Positions 21,129-33,277 are shown, numbered from the stretch's first letter. The stretch: 64,000 nt of DNA from Phytophthora sp. 'mugwort' (GCA_033558025.1 JAUCEF010000004.1:2914001-2978000), one strand, 5' to 3'. Made by a program: numbers and translations. Notes: generated by a model from the sequence alone, not told the origin.

Positions 21129-22286
21129 TTAGAACATCTTCCTCTGTGTCCATATATTGCTCATGACTATATCACCGTACTGGTTAGTTAAGCGCTTCAC
21201 ATGCTGGTCGAGAATGTCGGCGAAGTCGTTGCCAGATACTTGTTCCAAGGCCTTGGAGGTAGACGGATAGGAATTGTAGCCTTGACTGCAGACATCCAAG
21301 GTTATATGCATGGCTCCATCGATCAGTCGCTCAATCGCGTCTTGTACAACTCCGACGTGTACTTGACATTGGGATCACGAGCGAGGTGGCACAAGAGCCA
21401 AGTGATTTTGAACATGTCAGCGCCGTTTCATTTCGTACAGCAAGAACTAGCTGTTGCTGGTCTCCATGTAAAGATCTCGATACAGCCGTCGAGAGAATGG
21501 CGCAGAACGACGCAATTCAGCTTCGACTTTCACCTCACAGAATAGTGGAGTTCCGTTGATGCCGTTTTGTTCACATCGATTGTGCATAGTTCGGGCAACA
21601 TTGTGTAAGGCTTGGTACTGATATGCAATGATGACATTCATGTACTGCCGTTTCGCGAAGCAGATTTTAATAGTTCGAGCCACGCCTGCCATCAAAACCA
21701 AACAGAGCCATCACAAGGGGTTGGGACTTGTCCGCTTCTTTTCGTTTTGATGATTGATGAGCTCTGATATTGTTTGCGGCGAAGAATTCACATGAACCGT
21801 AGATCGGATCCTAGCGAGTCGTTGCATACGTGGGACAGCTACCAGAATGCTTCTTGACAGTTTCGTGCATGAGGCCGAAGGCTATTTTATAACCTAGCGT
21901 TGAGCGAAAGTCGAGGTACGCATCTAGCACACTTAGCATGCGATCTACAACCAATTTAGCTGGTGGCTCCCACACCAATTCGCTACAATGCCTTGACTAT
22001 TTCCTACAGCATCGCATGCATCTTTGAATCTTGTTACGAAACCCCAGTCGCAGCCCAATATTTGGCGGCTCCGTCCGTCGCGATACCAATTTAGCTTCAA
22101 TAAGACGGTATCTCTTGCAAGTGACTGAAGTTCATCTAGTACCAACTCAGCGTTTGTTTGCCCCGTGTGGGCGAAATCCCCAGCGGTATCGCCAAGAAGT
22201 GAAAGTCGTGAGAGGAACCGTGCAACGTAAATGTAATTCGAACGTCTAGATATCCGTCCGAAATGGTGTGTTGCTCCGTCTGCCAT
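21129..22286 (-). pseudogene. hAT-like transposase remnant
   Basis: Disconnected minus-strand frames resemble a hAT-type transposase of the oomycete kind. At 22286-21945 the frame includes CDWGFVTRFKDACDAV and then ANWCGSHQLNWL, which resembles the conserved C-A-H box of hAT RNase H domains. The next frame continues VVDRMLSVLDAYLDF, and frames at 21701-21447 and 21311-21129 contain helical segments. Stops and frameshifts are frequent and no terminal repeats were found. Confidence is limited because the hAT dimerisation domain is not clearly visible. Confidence 0.4.
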
Positions 22287-23305
22287 GACAGAAAAACTCC
22301 ATACGCGGATCAGAAATTATTTTAAGACCGTCAAATTGATTACGTCTACATAGCGTATCGAGTGCCGCAACAGTTGTTCATTGGGGTGCCCAATTCATGT
22401 TTCCAAAAGCGTGCCCAAACACTTGAAAAAGCTTTGTAGTTGCTCTATAGCTTACCGCAGAGACAACAAACGCACAACTGTCTTCAACTTGTCTAGATTT
22501 ATAACCTCGAAACAATGATCACAACTCTCTAGCTCAACAAAGCCGAGTGAAAAAGACAGCACTGTCCTCTTCATCGGTCCGTTCGAAGTACTATGAGCTA
22601 AGCATTGTCATAACCCCCGCAGAACACGAAACTCGAATGCCGACGTGGAGGATAGCGATGGATCGCTGATAATGCCTTGGGCAAAAGAACTGCTCGTGCA
22701 GCCCCCGCTAAGCGGGAGCGCTTGAAATCCCACTCCATTATATGGGGGTGCTAGTTAGCCACGCCCCCTAGTGTTGTCACGTCAAGGACGTGAAGGGCTT
22801 TGAGTTGAGCGCTCTTGCGCTTGAGCTTCATTAAACGCTGGTTATGCGGATCCAAGCGCGATTCGGCATTGTCCCCTTCGCGTCCAAAGCGAGTGCAGAA
22901 CTTGAATATCATCTCTACTACGAGGCGGTCTGCAGTCCGACGTCCTGGCTGCAGACCCAGGCCAACCTCGGTAGCGCTACAGATACTTCTGGAGTTGCGT
23001 TCGATGCTTTTCTTCGACCTGTTGTCGAGAGAACATAAGTACGCTACGCGTGGCGACCTTAAGTTGCTAGTGCGCTTGGAGGGCTGGGCGACTACGAGCC
23101 ATTCTTCACGAAGTCGGAAGGGGGAGGTTGGAGCGACAAAGGTTGAAAACAAAATAGGATGCCATTGGATGCAACGACTCTACTAGAGCCGAGAATAGCG
23201 ACACGAGCGCCATGGGACCGCGTAATTTGTACAGCCAGACTCTGAAGCCACCGTCTTCAACAAGGCTATCTCGAAAATGCTATTTAGGCAGCACGGCTCT
23301 TTTTT
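22287..23305. other. Spacer, no supported gene
   Basis: Several frames are open on both strands around 22750-23190, but none shows a recognisable motif. Probably old repeat sequence. Confidence 0.35.
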
Positions 23306-23560
23306 TTAACTAATGTCGGGTTGTTGAACCCTGCCCGTAGTACTTCGACGCCATTTGCTCCAGAACTGGTCAACGCGCTGGTCAGTACCCACAATGCCGT
23401 CGCTCGACATAATCAACCACGCTTTGGTGAGAGCCTTGTCCTCTGAATGGTCCCAGTTTGTCATCACTCGGGGTCGGCATCGGTGAGTGATGAAGTGCGA
23501 GCGCGCGAAAATCTCAGAGGGTCGTGGACGGCCTGTCCATCCGAGGTGCTCAATTTTCAA
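23306..23560 (-). pseudogene. Myb/SANT-like DNA-binding domain fragment
   Basis: The frame contains TNWDHSEDKALTKAWLIMSS, then GIVGTDQRVDQFWSKW. This is the first helices of the Myb/SANT-like (NAM-associated) domain found in oomycete repeat families and in the second protein of PIF/Harbinger transposons: tryptophan, acidic DxxL, then KAW and WxxW. It ends shortly after and no full protein can be traced. Most likely a transposon remnant. Confidence 0.45.
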
Positions 23561-24620
23561 TGCAAATGTAACCTAAGGGACAATGACTTGCGGGACACGT
23601 CCTTTTGCTGCCTGCTTCAAACTTGTCCGCAATTCAGCTATGTTTGTTGTCATCCAAGTTTCAAGGTCGCGCTGTCTTACAGCAATTGACCCTAGGGTAC
23701 CTGGACCCAACATATCGCAGCGAAGCAACATGCCGCACCGGCAACATTTGGCCTTCTGGTGGGTATCTATATTCAATAGAGTATATATTTTGCTTCAACG
23801 TCGCTCTTCGAGTATGGATTCCCGCCAATTTCTTTCCGCGCGCCGACACTATCGTCGTGGAGTCTCCCACGCCTTTTGTAATCTCCCGTACCTGGAGGTA
23901 TGAATGAAGTAGCCACGCCGTGGGACTTGCAGTGCCTTCATTCTCAATCTTGCTCAAGGACAAAGACGCACCCGGGGTCAGGACCGGACACGCTAAGACT
24001 ATGCCGCCCAAGACCAGGAAAGCAAAAACGGCCGACACTCCGAATAGTCGTTATGCTCAATGGACGGAAGCAGGTTTCTCGTTTCACTCGCTGATGTTAC
24101 GCCTAATGGATTTTCAAAGCGCGCTGACGAACGTGCGTATCTTGTCCCGGTTTAAACTATTAACCGTTACCTGAGCGGTCAACAAAAATGAGTCACGCCA
24201 GGCCACAAGGCCGCTATGAAGCCAGTCGATTACGAAGCACTGGTCCAGCTTCTGCTTGATCCGAGCTCGATGCGGGTTTCCGGCAACCCGTTTTCGTCTG
24301 AAGACGATGATGCTCGATGTAATCAGCGTGGAAGGTCTCACCGATTCGGTGCTCGATGCCCTTCCTTCAAGTGGATAGCTGGATTGCTCGGTCGACGCTG
24401 TGAACGGCACGCAGTTCGCAAAGAGCGCATCTTGGACAGAGCTCGCTTAAATGCTGCTAACTAGAACAAGATATAGTACGTTTCGCAGAGAATGACACCT
24501 TCTTGAAGGAACACCGGCTGAGATATACAATTGTGACGAAACCGAAGTTGATTCACAGGGAGGGTCACCTAAGAAAGTTATCGCCAAGAACAGGACCAAA
24601 GAATGTCTCGTCTCGAGTTG
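23561..24620. other. Unresolved spacer
   Basis: No gene is supported. A short plus-strand frame at 24002-24174 starts MPPKTRKAKTADTPNSRYAQ and reads TEAGFSFHSLMLRLMDFQ; it resembles the start of a repeat-encoded DNA-binding protein but cannot be assigned. Confidence 0.3.
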
Positions 24621-24900
24621 GGCAAGACAGAAACACACAACCGTCATTTCGTATGGAAGTCATATTTACAATACACGAGACAAATTACCTTGCGATACCA
24701 TAACAAAAATAAAGTGTGGAAATGGTACCTTGGCTTCGCCACCGCGGCTAGAAACATGGTCTTCGGAATAATGCGTTTACTGCGACGATAACGCTGAAGC
24801 ACTTCCTCCCCTTCTACGGTGTAGTAAGAGTGCTTATCCACGTTTCATAGAATCACTTCTCGTCCAAGTGTACGACGTCGAACATGTGCTCAAAGAAGTC
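24621..24900 (-). pseudogene. Tc1/mariner-type transposase fragment
   Basis: The minus strand reads FDVVHLDEK followed by an in-frame TGA where the family has Trp (DEKWFY), then a frame with KHSYYTVEGEEVLQRY and IPKTMFLAAVAKPRY. This is the region of the first catalytic Asp in oomycete Tc1/mariner-like DDE transposases. The second and third catalytic residues were not traced, and no terminal repeats were found. Confidence 0.5.
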
Positions 24901-27720
24901 GGTGCGCTCATCAATAAAGGACAGCGCATACTCCACACTCTTGGCCTTATTCTATCGGTCAGGGTGGGCTTAATTCTCGACGAGATTTGCTGCGCGGCGC
25001 CGTCGCGAAGTGGGCGCTGTAGACTCTCGTCGAAACGTTGCAGTCGTCACAATAGTCCTCGAGGATTAGCACCGCTTTGATCGTGATAGCCAACTCTTCG
25101 TAGTCCACGCCGACCTGAATTGCCCTTGATTCAGCTACTCACATCACCTCCGACAACACCGTCAACTATCAACAGCTTACCGTTTCCAAATACGAGCAGC
25201 AGTACGTTCGTGGTAATCGTATTTGCGGCCTAGTTTAGCATAGGTTCTGCGTTGGACTCGATATATGCTACCGCCGACATCGCGAAGAAGAACGTCATCA
25301 ACGATGGCACGTCATGCTGGATCGTCAACGTTGGCACGAAATTGGCGCGGTGATTGTTTACTAAGTGAGCGGATGTTTGTGTTTGGTGCAGCTGGTTGAG
25401 GTAGAAATGGATGGATGGGCCGCTTGTCTTCCCGAACCAATAGCCCGGCTTCTACCGACCGTTCACAAATGAGACGGCGCAAAACGAAAGAATGCTAATT
25501 AACTATTCGTTGATTTTTTTTGCGACTGGGCACATGGTTGCATAGAGAAGATCTCAGATGTCGTTTGACAAAAACACCAGTGATTTTCATTCAGCCGTTC
25601 TCGAGCAATGACAGCTCAAAAAGGTTGTCATCCGCATGGAGAGGCAAATACAATTTTATTGGTGTTTCTAGCGTAAAGTTTTGAGACGAAGCGAGTGCGA
25701 CTACATAGACGAACTCAATCGACCTGTATTCTGCTCAAACTTTCGATTTTAAGTCGTCGTCGAGAATTATTGGGTGTAGTCGCTAAATTGTGCTGGCCAA
25801 GATACTAGCATCATTTCGTTTTGCGACGAACATTGACCCACTACTAAGCAGACTCTGGGGAAGTTTGCGAGGGCGCTTCTTCTTGTGGGTTACAGGCTTC
25901 TCAGCCGCCGTGTCGACATTGCTGGCAGGTATGTCCTCTTCGTCAAGCTGTCCGGATGCTAGTTCCTCGCTACCAACCCATCGGCGCGGTGGGAACTTTT
26001 CGCCGCTGATTTTTCCTGGTGCAACTGCTTTAGTTTTCGGGCTTTTTTGCTTTTGTCAGTCTGCGCTTTCTTGGCCTCTTTCGCCTCAGGCTCCGCCTCT
26101 TCGTTGGGGCGACTATACAGTGAGTCCTTCCGGAATTCTTTCAGGAAGGTAGGGGCGGACCTTCTAATATATATTGTGGTTCTTCTCATAGTTTGGCGGC
26201 GGGTTGGCCAAAGCGTTCCGGTCAGTGTCAAATAGCACTCTAACGCGGGTAGACTCCGAAATTATACCGTCGTATATGTGGCGCAAATCCTGGACGACTT
26301 TCTCTTCATCAGGCCCCTTCTTGCATGCCACTACTACATTGTTTTCGTTCCCATTGAGAATATCTGGTACTTTGGGATGTCTTTCACGGGTTTATATGCG
26401 TCGTTAACGACTTCGCGGGATGCCTTGAACATGTTGTTGTCATTTCGAACTTGCACGAGAGCGGAAGTGGTCGATGCATCATTGACCTCTTCAAGAAGCT
26501 GATCTATTGTCCAAATATCCACACGAGAAAGGTGCTTTCGTACGTGTCCGAAGCCAAGATCAACAGCATTTTTGGTATGGTCCTTAACAAAACCTTCAGG
26601 GCGATACCGTCGATGTCAGCTATGCGGGCAATCCGAGGAGCATCCGAACGACGTATTTGTTCTTATTTTGTCCTCCACAATTGTCAACGTAGATATCTCA
26701 CATTTCGATATCCTGCGGCGATGACATAAGCACTCTCGTACACGCAGCGCAATATGCTCAACGTACTTGTGCATTTCTCGATAAAGCTGAGCCCACGTAA
26801 AGTAAGCCGGTAGCAACGTGTACTCTGCATTCGAGTATTGTAGCTTGGTCGTCCCGTTGACAGTCTGCTGCTTGCGAACTCTCACCGGAACCACGTCACC
26901 AACGCTGCTCGGGAACTTTTTAAACAAGATACCAACCACTGTAGATCCACAGCGCTAGCATTCTGGTTTCAATCGATTTCCATGCGCCTTCGCCGAGAAG
27001 GCCTCTCCCTTGATCGGATTTCGGTATCTTGTGGGCGTCGGCGTCGATAGATCATAGCACGAGCACCAGGCTTCTCGACAAACATGGCCAACCGTGGGCA
27101 GGTAGTAATTGAACTGCTACCATAAACCGGAGCCGCGATGACGGAGGATCGTGTCCGTTTACATTAGCAAAGCTAGTGTCGTCATGATGCTCTGCTTCTT
27201 CTCTCCAGTTGTATTGCGACAACGAGCACAGGAACATCTCCAACTTCTGCGGCTTGCCCTCCAAGCATTTCCTCTCGCACGGATCTCCGCGAATCAAGCT
27301 CGTAACCTGCTCACGAAGACCATCCCAATCAAAATGATCCTAGCATTCCTTTCGGGTACGGCGCTGGCGCCTCCGTCGCTGCTCTCCATGATCTCAGCAC
27401 CACTCGAACCGGTCGTCCTCTGAGTCCGGAGCCCATTCGCTGTCTGCGCTGGCATCGCCACTGGCACCTCCCTGCGACCTGGCGTTTTCATTTGACTTGG
27501 CAGCGGCGTGGTGGACGTTGCGGTGGGCTGCGAGTACTGCAAGCCCCTCCATTCCGTCGTCGATACACCTGATCAAACTTGTAGTCTGCACAAAATCGTA
27601 ACTCCTGAGAAATTTCAGTTATGTACGATTTCGAGCGACCAACTTTAAAACTTTTTTTCTCGAAAAGACCAAATGTTAACTAGCATCGTTTAGTCTTGCG
27701 CCGTCTCAAATATAACGACT
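24901..27720. other. Decayed repeat region
   Basis: No intact gene is recognised. Minus-strand traces with some coding character include 26939-26616 (KQQTVNGTTKLQYSNAEYTL, TWAQLYREMHKYVE), 26522-26334, 26231-25959 (Lys/Glu-rich) and 27297-27052 (GKPQKLEMFLCSLSQY, reminiscent of retrotransposon Gag starts). Their order and strand suggest one or more old elements, but family assignment is not possible by eye. Confidence 0.35.
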
Positions 27721-28205
27721 ATTGACGAATAGCGGAGGCGCTTGCCGTTGGTATTATTGAATCAGATTAACGCAATGCGCAATACTATTTGGAATAGTCG
27801 CTTGAACTCGGTTGTAACAAGGCACGTGTTGCTGTGCGCAACTCAAAAGTATGAGACGAGCCATCTGTCCCCAGCCGTGCCCAGTTATACCCATCCCGCA
27901 CCCAAGCAAGCCCATCAGACGCCCGAACGACACCCAAGCTGAGCCCAAATCAAGGAAGTCAGTTCAGGTCTATATAAGCCATGGAGCGTATAGCTGGATA
28001 CCTCGGTGATGACGTGTAGTCGCACTTTTGTGGATAAGCGGTGTGGATCGGCACTTTGGCGGGTGAGGACTCCGTTGCACTGCGAAGACGCAAAGTCGCT
28101 CGCAGCACCTTGCCCATTGCTCATGTTTAGCTTTTTAGAGTTTGGCTACGGGACGACAAGTAAGTGTAGTGAGCTTATGTATTCAGCCTAGAAAGTGGAC
28201 CTAGA

Positions 28206-29985
28206 TCAAGTTTCAATGCACATTGGAAGGTAACGGTATCGCAAGGACTGTAGCGTCTTCTTGTTCAAATAACCAAGCGGCTCGGCTCCGCAGAGCATCT
28301 CAAAGGCAAGTGGAACGTAGACGCAACCGTAACCAGTAGTCATGATGTGCTGCATATACCTCCGATACTTCAAGAATTCCCGCTCGGTTCTCGCGTACAC
28401 CAGCAGGGTCACAATGTCATGCAACTGCTGCTTCTGCCATGGCGTGAATCCATAGTCCGCGCTTGCTATCTCCTCGCACAGCTACTTTAGATCGTGAAAT
28501 CGACAGAGTAACACCACGGCGTCCGGAAAGCCATCTTGAGCACTGACCTCTCCGTGGATTAATCCTTGTCAATCAACATTCACCTTATCCGTGACCAGGC
28601 AGGGTTGTTTCGCTTGAATTCCTCCAACACCGTCAAAAGCATCGAACCACGCTCATCTTGGACAACTGAGTTGCACAAACTGGCCCTTTTCAATCGTGGG
28701 CCATTATCGAGGACACCTTGTACTTGGAGCGTTAGTTCCATTCGCGGCGTCGATCATTAAGACTTCTGGAAATCGGTCGAACAATTCACGCATATGCTTG
28801 GTCGGCAGAGTAATACACGTGGACAATAGACTAAGAGATATATCCGGGTTAGAACGGTTAGACGATACAACAACTAGAACTAATCGTACCTTGTGGTGCA
28901 CCAAATCCACGAAAATCCGTCCAACATTTCCAGCATCCTCCAAAACTTCGATCATCCACTGCTTCAGCCGCTTTGCGCTGGTAGGAGCCGTATCCTCCCG
29001 CGTTTTAGCGTGCGGACTAGGTTATCACATCTTGATTGGAGGTATTACACGCAAAGTTGTCGTAGGTGAACTTGAGTATGCGCTTCATTTTGTCTCCAGC
29101 TTCCCTAAGCTCGTTCACCATCGTCACCACGCCCGGCTCCAATGCAGTTCGATTGGGTGGATACTGGTTGAAGATGTACTTATTCAGGGGGTGATTATGC
29201 ACCAAACGCGACGAAGGAACTCACAAAACAACATAGGAGCCGTGTTATCGTCGACTTGGACACACGCATTGATCTGTGTTAACACACAAATCGCGTACCC
29301 AGTCAGACCAACTACGCAGCCCGACGCCTAACTTGCCCAAATGTACAAATATCACCCAGCTCAGCACAACCAGCACAAACATACCTGTGCACTACAGTCC
29401 ATAGCTCTTGACTGAAGCCGTTTCCTCTTGCCTTCCCGTGCGGCTTGTAATCCCATTCCCGTAGTTTCCCACCCATCCGGCAGCAAGGGTTGTTTCGACC
29501 CCGACGAGCTGACTTTGTGGTTTTTGGTAGTCACAGTATTGTTGGTGCGGACGCGGAAGCTCTATCATAGACCATACACAAGCGCCATCAAGACATTCAC
29601 AACACATCCGTGCTCAAACCCAGCAGCAGTTGCAGACCTGGTAAGTTTGCTTCATGTAGTCACCCAGATAGTGCTCCATATCCCCCCAAGACTCGAACTC
29701 AGATCGTTGAAGGGCCGGCGTGAGCACCTCGAGCTGCTGACCGTCGTGTACGATGCCCTGAACAATCCGAGGATTTTTCAATCCTTCCGAGCTCCCTTGC
29801 TTGGGCTGACTGCCCGTGTGATTCGCGGTCTTCGCAGAGGTCCTCGTCGCTGGATACGGACGACCGTGACGGCGAGTAGTTGGGAGAATCGTCGGTTGCA
29901 CTACGGTCGAGCGGTGTGGCACCCTCCCCACCACCTTTACCCGCCGGTCGCAGCTCATATTCCTACCGCCACGCTTTCTTTCCAA
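28206..29985 (-). pseudogene. MULE transposase fused by deletion to Ulp1 tail
   Basis: In minus-strand order: an N-terminal WRKY/FLYWCH-like part (29985-29614), a variable linker with NRTALEPGVVTMVNELREAG (~29155), the MULE catalytic start LFDRFPEVLMIDAANGTN (~28780, first Asp present), then LLVYARTEREFLKYRRYMQH (~28395). At about 28345 the frame jumps without interruption into GCVYVPLAFEMLCGAEPLG, which in the longer copy belongs to the C-terminal Cys box of the Ulp1-like protease domain some 2.5 kb further on. The catalytic Cys-containing core and the rest of the transposase are gone. Stops and frameshifts also break the 28.5-29.3 kb part. Non-functional. Confidence 0.6.
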
Positions 29986-30001
29986 ATGAATGGCGTGAGC
30001 T

Positions 30002-30006
30002 GCCGG
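30002..30006. repeat. LTR element target duplication, left (GCCGG)
   Basis: GCCGG directly precedes the 5' LTR and is repeated after the 3' LTR at 36738-36742; five bases is typical of Ty3/gypsy integration. Confidence 0.85.
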
Positions 30007-30543
30007 TGTAAGGATGTGGTTTGCAATTACAACACATTTTACATCGGTTAGTTATGGGTAAACATCTTTGGTCCCGACACAATGGATATACGCACAGTCT
30101 GGTGCAGACGTAAAGTTTCTATCGTCCAAGGCAAAGGTCACGGGTTCGAGTCCCATCGATAACACATTTTATTTTGCATATTTTGCATAAATTGCACATA
30201 AGGAGGCGCCGCGCGACACCACGACATCTTCCAAGGATCACGTATGTGAACTACACTCATGGTACACGCAATCATTATCATGATGACGAAACCAGAGAAT
30301 GTCCCAGAGTCTCCAGCCAATCAGATAGTCAATAGAGTGTGACGTGTAGGTTTGCATGTGATGTAGAGGAATGGTTGGTCACCGTGCGGAGAATATCCAG
30401 CGTGGCACAAAGGACACATAAGAGCCTTCATGGCGGCTTAGATATAGCGCTAGCGAACTAAGGACCGCCCAAAATGAATCACTTCCAAATTTCCTTCCTA
30501 CTCGACAACTCCTTCTCCTTCTCCTCCGCCCCACATCATTACA
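30007..30543 (+). repeat. 5' LTR with tRNA-like internal boxes
   Basis: The LTR starts TGTAAGGATG and ends CATCATTACA. It contains at 30089-30102 a Pol III A-box-like sequence (tacgcacagtctgg) and at 30143-30153 a perfect B box GGTTCGAGTCC, about 40 nt apart as in a tRNA gene, followed by an AT-rich block (attttgcatattttgcataa, ~30170-30189) that could serve as a TATA region. Confidence 0.9.
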
Positions 30544-30545
30544 AG

Positions 30546-30556
30546 TGGTAGCACTT
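30546..30556 (+). other. Probable primer binding site
   Basis: TGGTAGCA starts about 2-3 bases after the 5' LTR. It is complementary to the last eight bases of a tRNA ending UGCUACCA, as in eukaryotic initiator methionine tRNA, a common primer of Ty3/gypsy elements. Only about eight bases match, so the primer identity is tentative. Confidence 0.45.
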
Positions 30557-30916
30557 GTTGGTCAAGTCTCCAAAGGGTCTGCAACTGCTCAAGAGGTCCC
30601 ATTTGCGAGTGGTTGACTGGGTGGCATACGCCGGAAGGTCTCCCTCGCACATCGAACAAGTTACTGGGTGGCATAGCCAGAAGGTGACTTGTTCCTACAA
30701 ATCCTTTTCTGGTTTTCGGACTGGTTTGTGCCGTTGCTGGTGACAATCGTGCATCACATAGGGAACTCCAAGCTTTGGGTCTGTGGTTTAGTGCCGTGTG
30801 CCTGCCCCGCCATTGCTAACACGGAGGATAACTTCCCTATAGCGTGTCGTACACTAGCTGGTTGCGGAACAGTTGTCCGGACGGTTGGCAAGGTCACCCC
30901 TCTCGACCCCAAGCGT

Positions 30917-31249
30917 ATGGGAAAGAGAAAAACCCGGGAAACGGAAGCCTGCTTTTGCAGAAGTACCGGGGATCTCTTTAAGTACCCTGGCGACAAAGCT
31001 AAAATCGATAAGCTTCGCCACGACCTATTTGGTATCCTCGTCAAGCAACAAAAGCTTGTCAAGTTTATTCGGAACGAAATCCCCAACGCCAAGGACTCGG
31101 ACGCCCGCAACCTGCTGCAAGAACTGACGGATCGCCTCAATCACCGTCTCGAGCAGGTCGAAGACTTACTCACCGCTTTCACGGACCGGCAGATCACCTC
31201 GTACAAGAAAATCCGCAGAAACAAGTCAGGAACTTCTAATAGGGCTTAA
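30917..31249 (+). CDS. Extra ORF upstream of gag, unknown
   Basis: A 110-codon frame from the ATG at 30917 (the open frame extends further upstream without an ATG) encodes a lysine-rich helical protein: KAKIDKLRHDLFGILVKQQK, then LLQELTDRLNHRLEQVEDLL and a basic end KKIRRNKSGTSNRA. The heptad pattern suggests a coiled coil. It lies between the 5' LTR and gag of the retrotransposon, is not related to known gag or pol modules by eye, and is uninterrupted while gag-pol is broken. It could be an element-specific accessory protein or a captured host fragment. Confidence 0.45.
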   Translation: MGKRKTRETEACFCRSTGDLFKYPGDKAKIDKLRHDLFGILVKQQKLVKFIRNEIPNAKDSDARNLLQELTDRLNHRLEQVEDLLTAFTDRQITSYKKIRRNKSGTSNRA

Positions 31250-31365
31250 TAATAAGCGCTCATCTTTTTGGTATAGCAAATTGGTATAGCAGAGCCCCAA
31301 CAAAACAAAACAAAAGTAAAAAAAAAAAATAAACGAACATTCAAACAAAAGAGGCAATTAGGAAA

Positions 31366-33277
31366 ATGAGTACCCGCGATCTAGTGAAACAAATGACAGA
31401 GCTCGCCGAAAGGCAGCAACAACTTATGGAGCAACTCGCACGCAAAGAAACGCGAGTCGAAGGCAGCTCACTCCCACATTTTTCGGGTGAGATTGGAGAA
31501 TCGGTCGATCTATACTTTGACCAAGTCATGCGGTTCCTTGAGGCCAAAAACATCAACTGGGAAGACCCAGTCAACGGCTCACGCATTGTGGCCATGATGA
31601 GCGCAAACTTCCGAGGAAATGCAGCCGCGTGGTACATGCTGAACCGCAGCAATGTCCATGACGTGCAAGACCTCATGCACTTACTCACGAATGAGTTTGT
31701 GCCTCGAGACAATCAGCGTCGGTTGCGTGACCAGCTATACCAGTTGCGTCAGAATCGATGCAAGTCCCTCGAAGACTACATTGGCAGGTTCCGAATGTTG
31801 CTGACGCAAGTCAAAGACATTAGTGAACTGGACAAAATCACGTACTTTACGCGTGGACTTGTCGCCCAATTAGGCCGCGAAGTGGAAAAACCGCCAATGC
31901 GACACGATCTCGGAGTGCTTTGCAGTTGCCCTCGAGTACGAACGCACTCATTTCGGCGGATCGTTCAATCAACGGTATGACTGCCACCAGCGACCTCCAC
32001 AAAGGTTCTTAAGTCAACCAAGGTATCAGCAACAAGCTCCCCAGTTCGCCAGGAACACGAAGTTTGGTCGACCATACCAGCCGCGTAATTCGGGTCCGGA
32101 ACCCATGGAAATCGACAACGCACAAGTTCGGTATAATCCGCAACCATCACACCAGCCACGGAAAGTTTGTGCGTATTGCAAGAAGACTGGGCATCTCATC
32201 AGCGAATGCTACAAGAAGAAGAACAGCGATGCACGCAGACAAAACAACGGTGCCCCTGCAAATCAGCCTTGGCGCAGAACGGCGGTCAATTACTTCGAAC
32301 AGGAGGGAAACACCGAGGAGTATGGTACTCACGACATCGAAGAGTATGACACTCACAACACGGAAACCAACACCGTGGTATTCGTCGTCGATCCAACACC
32401 AAGTGCGAGAGAGGAGACTGTAGTGGAAGTTAACCACAACACCCCCATCTCCAAGGAGGAATACGGGGAACATGAGTTAGTGCGTATCCCTGCCAAGTGC
32501 AACGGCAACGACGTGATAGTTATGTTCGACAGTGGAGCCACCGACAACATTGTGAAGCCTGGAGTACTCGGCCACCTGGCCACCTCCGAACACATCAAGG
32601 TCAAGAGGTTCGATGGCACAACCACCACGACTCAAGAGGCCAAGCATGGATTGGTGGACCTCGAGGTAGGGGGTCGAAGTTTCAACATCCGCGTCATCGA
32701 GTGGAAAATGGGCGATGGACAAGACATGATCCTGGGAAAGCCCTTTTACCATCGGTATAATCCCCAGATCAACTATCAGACGCACGAAGTCAGCTTTGAG
32801 GAAGGCAACAATAAAAGGTGGCCTTTGGGAATCGAACCCACACCAGGTGTATTGAATCCTGCTCAACCAACCGCTAAGCCAAGTTTGGACATCGAATCCG
32901 ACCATCGACCAGAAATGTCAGGACAAGAACGTGAACGCACACAATACGAGCAACCCGCAACACAAATTGCGATAAAAATTGCGGCACAAGTCTCCAGTGT
33001 GGAGTTTGCAAAAAGGCTCAAACAACAAAGCTACGAAGAGGTCTACCACGTCAAGGTGTGCCAGGTCGATACGCAGCTGTCAACTATACCAACACGCATC
33101 GAGTCGCTAATTGCGACGTATCAAGAAGTATTCCCTAAGGCATTACCAGACGGGTTACCACCTCACCGCCGCGTCGAGTTCGAGTTGACAACAAAACCAG
33201 ACGCAAAACCAAGCAATCGTCCACCTTTTCGGTTGTCCAAGACGGAGCAAGACGCTCTCGACCTGTTTGTGGAATAG
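31366..33277 (+). pseudogene. Gag and protease region of gypsy element
   Basis: Gag starts at the ATG at 31366. The capsid part includes LPHFSGEIGESVDLYFDQVM and NAAAWYMLNR, the usual retrotransposon Gag signature. A frameshift at the A-run near 31890 moves the coding into another frame, which runs from there to 33277. That frame holds one CCHC knuckle CAYCKKTGHLISEC (~32168-32209), an aspartic protease active site VMFDSGATDNIV (~32520-32555), and the start of the reverse transcriptase up to a TAG at 33275-33277. Whether the frame change is decay or programmed cannot be told; the sequence GGAAAAACC is not a standard -1 slippery site and the shift is +1. Confidence 0.8.

Larger units (their letters stand above)
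27750..30006 (-). mobile_element. Mutator-like element, deletion derivative
   Basis: This shorter, same-strand relative of the element at 57.8-62.6 kb runs from an N-terminal FLYWCH/FAR1-like region at 29985-29614 (SWGDMEHYLGDYMKQTYQV) through the start of the MULE DDE domain to a tail at 28206. Both copies share the segment before the coding end (cgtatag-ggatacc at about 27988 and 57981). A Ty3/gypsy element sits at its 5' end (30007). True termini were not found. Confidence 0.55.

Noticed and set aside
22751..23190. Overlapping open frames on both strands
   Set aside because: None has a motif, a supported splice pattern or a consistent neighbour; probably chance in old repeat DNA.
30080..30165. 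A complete functional tRNA gene in the LTR
   Set aside because: Acceptor and D stems do not pair well; only the A and B boxes and a T-arm-like stem remain, so it is reported as tRNA-like.
31880..31900. Programmed frameshift between gag and pol
   Set aside because: GGAAAAACC does not match a standard slippery heptamer for -1 shifting, the shift is +1, and other clear decay frameshifts occur in the same element.
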